64,000 nucleotides of DNA from Agromyces salentinus. GTDB lineage: Bacteria; Actinomycetota; Actinomycetes; Actinomycetales; Microbacteriaceae. Positions 61,613 through 64,000 of this stretch are shown in pieces; the stretch's first letter is position 1; every line of letters begins with the position of its first letter. The stretch is taken from assembly GCF_009749395.1 (NCBI RefSeq), contig NZ_WBIR01000022.1, forward strand, positions 1-64,000. Reading direction: 5' to 3'. Under the pieces are notes generated by a model, which was not told the DNA's origin, did not search any database, and worked only from the letters and a program-made list of their open reading frames with translations. The position numbers were made by a program, and so were the translations under genes.

Positions 61613-61795
61613 TCAGTCGGCCTCGGTATCGCGGATGATGGTCTCGTCGTCGGGGATCTTGTCGTTCGGGAGCCCTTCGTCGACGGACTGCACCTCCGCC
61701 GGGACCCCGGTGTCGTCACGGTCGTGCTCGTCGCGGTGGTGCTCGCGGTCGTGCTCGTCGTCGCTTCGGCGGTCGTCGCGTGGATCCGTCATCAT
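61613..61795 (-). CDS. small acidic hypothetical protein
   Basis: A 60-aa protein dominated by Asp, Arg, His and Glu (DDRRSDDEHDREHHRDEHDRDD), ending DETIIRDTEAD. It is probably disordered. Starts at 61795 or 61792 (MMTDP) follow a GGGAGC site. It diverges from another small acidic protein gene at 61972. No family is recognised. Confidence 0.55.
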   Translation of the reverse strand: MMTDPRDDRRSDDEHDREHHRDEHDRDDTGVPAEVQSVDEGLPNDKIPDDETIIRDTEAD

Positions 61796-61971
61796 CGCTC
61801 CCATCGTGTTGCCGCGCGGATGTGCGGCAGTCCAACCCTCACGTGGGGCGGCCCCGGGGCGGAAGGGCTTGACACCGGTTCGCGGCATCAGCAGTCCGGC
61901 CTCACTCCGCAACCCCCTGCGTCTGCTCCGGGTCGCGAACTAGCCTGAGCGCATCGACCGAGGAGGACGAG

Positions 61972-62229
61972 ATGAGCGACACCACCGGACGCGACGACCG
62001 CGACCTGCCCGACCACGATCTGCCCGAGGGTCCTGACCGTGACCTGCCGGACGACCGCGACTTCGCCGATGACCCGAACGAGCAGCAGCGCCTGCGCGCC
62101 GAGCACGACCGCGAACTCGGCGTCGACCCGTTCTTCGAGGGGGCGGACATCACCGAGAGCGACGGGCCCGACCTCGAGTCCGGCGACGATCTCGACACCG
62201 GCGGAGGGCACCGCACCCCGCGCGACTGA
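61972..62229 (+). CDS. small acidic hypothetical protein
   Basis: An 85-aa Asp/Arg/Pro-rich protein ([53 protein letters not shown]) with a good GAGGA site before the ATG. Composition resembles the divergent 60-aa neighbour. Function unknown. Confidence 0.6.
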   Translation: MSDTTGRDDRDLPDHDLPEGPDRDLPDDRDFADDPNEQQRLRAEHDRELGVDPFFEGADITESDGPDLESGDDLDTGGGHRTPRD

Positions 62230-62291
62230 GGTGAGCGGTCGCGCGGTCGGAGCGGCAGGGCTTCGGGGCCGGGGGGTTCATTGGCGACTTC

Positions 62292-62979
62292 GGTGGTGAT
62301 GTGGTGATGTCGCGAAGTGGTGATGTGGTGATGTCGCGAAGTAATGATGTCGCGAGTCGCGAGTCGCGAGTCGCGAGTCGCGAGTCGCGATGTGGCGATG
62401 TCGCGAAGTGGTGATGTCGCGAAGTAACGATGTCGCGAGTCGCGAGTCGCGAGTCGCGAAGTGGCGATGTGGCGATGTCGCGAAGTCGCGAAGTAGTGAT
62501 GTCGCGAAGTCGCGAGTCGCGAGTCGCGAGTCGCGATGTGGCGATGTGGCGATGTGGCGATGTCGCGAAGTGGTGATGTGGTGATGTCGCGAAGTAACGA
62601 TGTCGCGAGTCGCGAGTCGCGATGTGGCAATGTGGCGATGTCGCGAAGTCGCGAAGTAGTGATGTCGCGAAGTCGCGAGTCGCGAGTCGCGATGTGGCGA
62701 TGTGGCGATGTCGCGAAGTGGTGATGTGGTGATGTCGCGAAGTAACGATGTCGCGAGTCGCGAGTCGCGATGTGGCGATGTGGCGATGTCGCGAAGTCGC
62801 GAAGTAGTGATGTCGCGAAGTCGCGAGTCGCGAGTCGCGATGTGGCGATGTGGCGATGTGGTGTGAAGTCGCGAAGTCGCGCCGTGGTGAAGTTGCGACA
62901 TGGTGATGTCGCGATGTGGTGGAGTCGCGATGTGGCGATGTTGCGATGTGGCGAAGTGGTGAAGTCGCCATGTCGCGCG
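62292..62979. repeat. octamer/heptamer satellite array 4 with higher-order repeats
   Basis: About 690 bp of tandem 7- and 8-mers: GCGATGTG, GTGATGTG, GCGAAGTC and the heptamer GTCGCGA. The mix is ordered into larger units. The marker AAGTAGTGAT occurs at 62491, 62654 and 62802 (spacings 163 and 148 bp), and AAGTAACGA at 62422, 62592 and about 62740 (170 and 148 bp). It is noncoding; all open frames through it are repeat artefacts. It is by far the longest of the four arrays. Confidence 0.95.
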
Positions 62980-63029
62980 ACTTCGCGAGGTGAGAACCGC
63001 GCGCCGAGCTCTTGTCGCGGCGGGTGCCG

Positions 63030-63044
63030 TGGAATAGCATTCCA
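63030..63044. promoter_or_regulatory. operator-like palindrome, left copy
   Basis: TGGAAT-agc-ATTCCA. The same sequence type recurs at 63462, and the match extends to the right (AATC). It has the form of a GntR- or IclR-type operator. Confidence 0.55.
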
Positions 63045-63152
63045 GAATCACGCAGGAGTGGCGCAACGGCGCAAGGGGAGTCGCGGCTCGGCGTGATGAG
63101 GAAGAGCCCGACGGGGCTGCGGAAGACGCAAGGACATCGCACCCCGCCGGGC

Positions 63153-63188
63153 AAGGGCGCTGGACGATGGGGGTCGTCCGGCGCCCTT
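63153..63188. terminator. strong hairpin in the noncoding gap
   Basis: A 15-bp stem with one G-T wobble (AAGGGCGCTGGACGA / TCGTCCGGCGCCCTT) and a loop TGGGGG, followed by TTTC. It is a good intrinsic terminator candidate, yet no gene clearly ends here; it may close a short transcript that starts near the left operator. Confidence 0.6.
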
Positions 63189-63461
63189 TCCCGTTCCGAT
63201 CCGCCCGCCTCCGGATCCGCCATCCCCCTGGGTGACCTCGGCGCATCGCTACGTACGCGCGGTCGCGAGCCTAGACCGGCACATCGCTGCAGGCGGGCGC
63301 ATGCGGCGCACAGTCGGGCATCGCCGCGGGCACGCATGCAACGCTCACCGCGGCATCGCTGCAGGCTCGGTTGCGACGCCAGTCCGGCGCTCCCGGCGCT
63401 CCCGGTGCAGCCGGGCCAGATGTCCTGCCTTTCAATGCACCTCTTGCGGCGTTCGCGAATC

Positions 63462-63478
63462 TTGGAATACCATTCCAA
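63462..63478. promoter_or_regulatory. operator-like palindrome, right copy
   Basis: TTGGAATACCATTCCAA, a perfect palindrome with 7-bp arms, 27 bp before the GTG of the dehydrogenase gene. A regulator bound here would block that gene's transcription. Confidence 0.7.
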
Positions 63479-63504
63479 AATCGCAACGACGGAGGTGTGG
63501 TCGA

Positions 63505-64000
63505 GTGGCCAGGACACGTGAACTGAGCGGCACCCAGCCGCTGCTCGAGGTGCTCGACTCCTCGTACGGCAGCGTCGACGTCGAGGCGGCAGCAGCGGCA
63601 TCCGTCGACGTCGAAGTGCGCGACGCGCGCGGCGAGGACGGCAGCCTGAGCGGCGGCGCCCCCGCCGATGGCGTGCTCGTGCAGTACGCGAGCATCACCG
63701 CCGAGGTCATGGACGCGAACCCGACGTGGCGGGTCATCGGCCGCTACGGCGTCGGCGTCGACACGATCGACCTCGACGCGGCATCCGCTCGCTCGATCCC
63801 GGTCGTGAACGTGCCCGACTACTGCGAGGAGGAGGTCGCGACGCACGCGGCCGCCCTCATGCTCGACGCGAACCGGCGCATCACCGCGGCCGACGCGCTC
63901 GTACGCCGCGGCGGCTGGGCCGACTGGGCGCAGCTGCGACCCATCGCACCCCTCTCGACGGCGACCCTTTCGCTCATCGGCGTCGGGCGCATCGGGCGCG
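63505..64000 (+). CDS. D-2-hydroxyacid dehydrogenase family protein (5' part)
   Basis: The first 165 residues of an NAD-dependent 2-hydroxyacid dehydrogenase (phosphoglycerate dehydrogenase-like). Visible motifs are VIGRYGVGVDTIDLDAAS, VVNVPDYCEEEVATHAAALML and the start of the nucleotide-binding loop LIGVGRIGR at the window edge. GGAGGT at 63491-63496 sets the GTG at 63505. The substrate is unknown. The gene continues past 64000. Confidence 0.88.
   Translation, partial: MARTRELSGTQPLLEVLDSSYGSVDVEAAAAASVDVEVRDARGEDGSLSGGAPADGVLVQYASITAEVMDANPTWRVIGRYGVGVDTIDLDAASARSIPVVNVPDYCEEEVATHAAALMLDANRRITAADALVRRGGWADWAQLRPIAPLSTATLSLIGVGRIGR

Larger units (their letters stand above)
62980..63461. 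other. noncoding stretch between the satellite array and a dehydrogenase gene
   Basis: About 480 bp without a convincing gene. Visible parts are an operator-like palindrome at 63030, a hairpin at 63153, a GCATCGC/CATCGCTGCAGGC-type repeat (near 63283 and 63353), and a short CGCTCCCGG duplication near 63388. Open frames here are Arg/Pro-rich and look spurious. Confidence 0.5.

Noticed and set aside
62292..62979. Possible CRISPR array
   Set aside because: Units are 7-8 bp and directly adjacent, with no 20-40 bp unique spacers and no cas genes nearby. It is a satellite.
63012..63521. 169-aa plus-strand open frame in the last noncoding gap
   Set aside because: Arg/His/Pro-rich without pattern, crosses the hairpin and both operators, and overlaps the dehydrogenase start.

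Overview
This is a very GC-rich window with GTG/TTG starts, translational overlaps (ATGA, GTGA, TGATG), frequent GGATGCC/GGCATCC words and a typical actinobacterial gene set: an ECF sigma factor with a DGPF/YCII partner, TM2 proteins, a DUF2868/DUF3482 pair and a family PL11 lyase. An actinobacterium of the Microbacteriaceae (Agromyces-like) is the best guess. There is no rRNA or marker gene to prove it. A putative uronate dehydrogenase and a secreted rhamnogalacturonan lyase suggest use of plant polysaccharides.

Layout. 0-15 kb is ordinary chromosome: uronate dehydrogenase-like SDR, YCII/ECF sigma pair, AraC regulator, DUF1761 membrane protein, two tandem coiled-coil paralogues, small membrane and acidic proteins, a TM2/PH-domain operon, a HepT-MNT toxin-antitoxin pair and an ADP-ribosylglycohydrolase. 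52-64 kb is again ordinary: the DUF2868/DUF3482 GTPase pair, a second HepT-MNT pair, an epimerase, the PL11 lyase, two tiny acidic proteins and the start of a 2-hydroxyacid dehydrogenase. An unusual octamer satellite (GCGAWGTS) occurs in four intergenic gaps (3.4, 6.9, 11.3 and 62.3-63.0 kb).

Between them, 15.4-52.0 kb is one large anti-phage defence island with no integrase, transposase or tRNA visible at its edges. It has three parts. (i) Left, plus strand: an uncharacterised helical protein, a SNF2 helicase with a helix-hairpin-helix, a PD-(D/E)XK-like protein, a free-standing DUF3578 (McrB-N-like) DNA reader and a DarT-like ADP-ribosyltransferase with an N-terminal Cys-rich region. (ii) Middle: a 5-methylcytosine methyltransferase, a divergent Vsr-like endonuclease, and a minus-strand, translationally coupled operon of a GHKL(sacsin-type)-ATPase/SF2-helicase fusion, DrmA and DrmB. 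(iii) Right, plus strand, diverging from the same 290-bp control region: DrmD-type SNF2 helicase, a giant DrmMI-like N6-adenine methylase, a 2125-aa helicase that combines SF2, zinc-finger, DUF1998 and Vsr-like nuclease parts, a UvrD-like helicase, and a DUF262/HNH protein, closed by a hairpin terminator.

Parts ii and iii look like two DISARM-related systems joined back to back: one with separate DrmA/DrmB and 5mC methylation, one with DrmD/DrmMI and a single polypeptide that appears to merge the DrmA, DrmB and nuclease roles. No PLD nuclease (DrmC) is visible; Vsr-like, PD-(D/E)XK and HNH domains are the candidate nucleases. The combination, the GHKL-helicase fusion and the left DUF3578/DarT module are the most interesting parts of the window.
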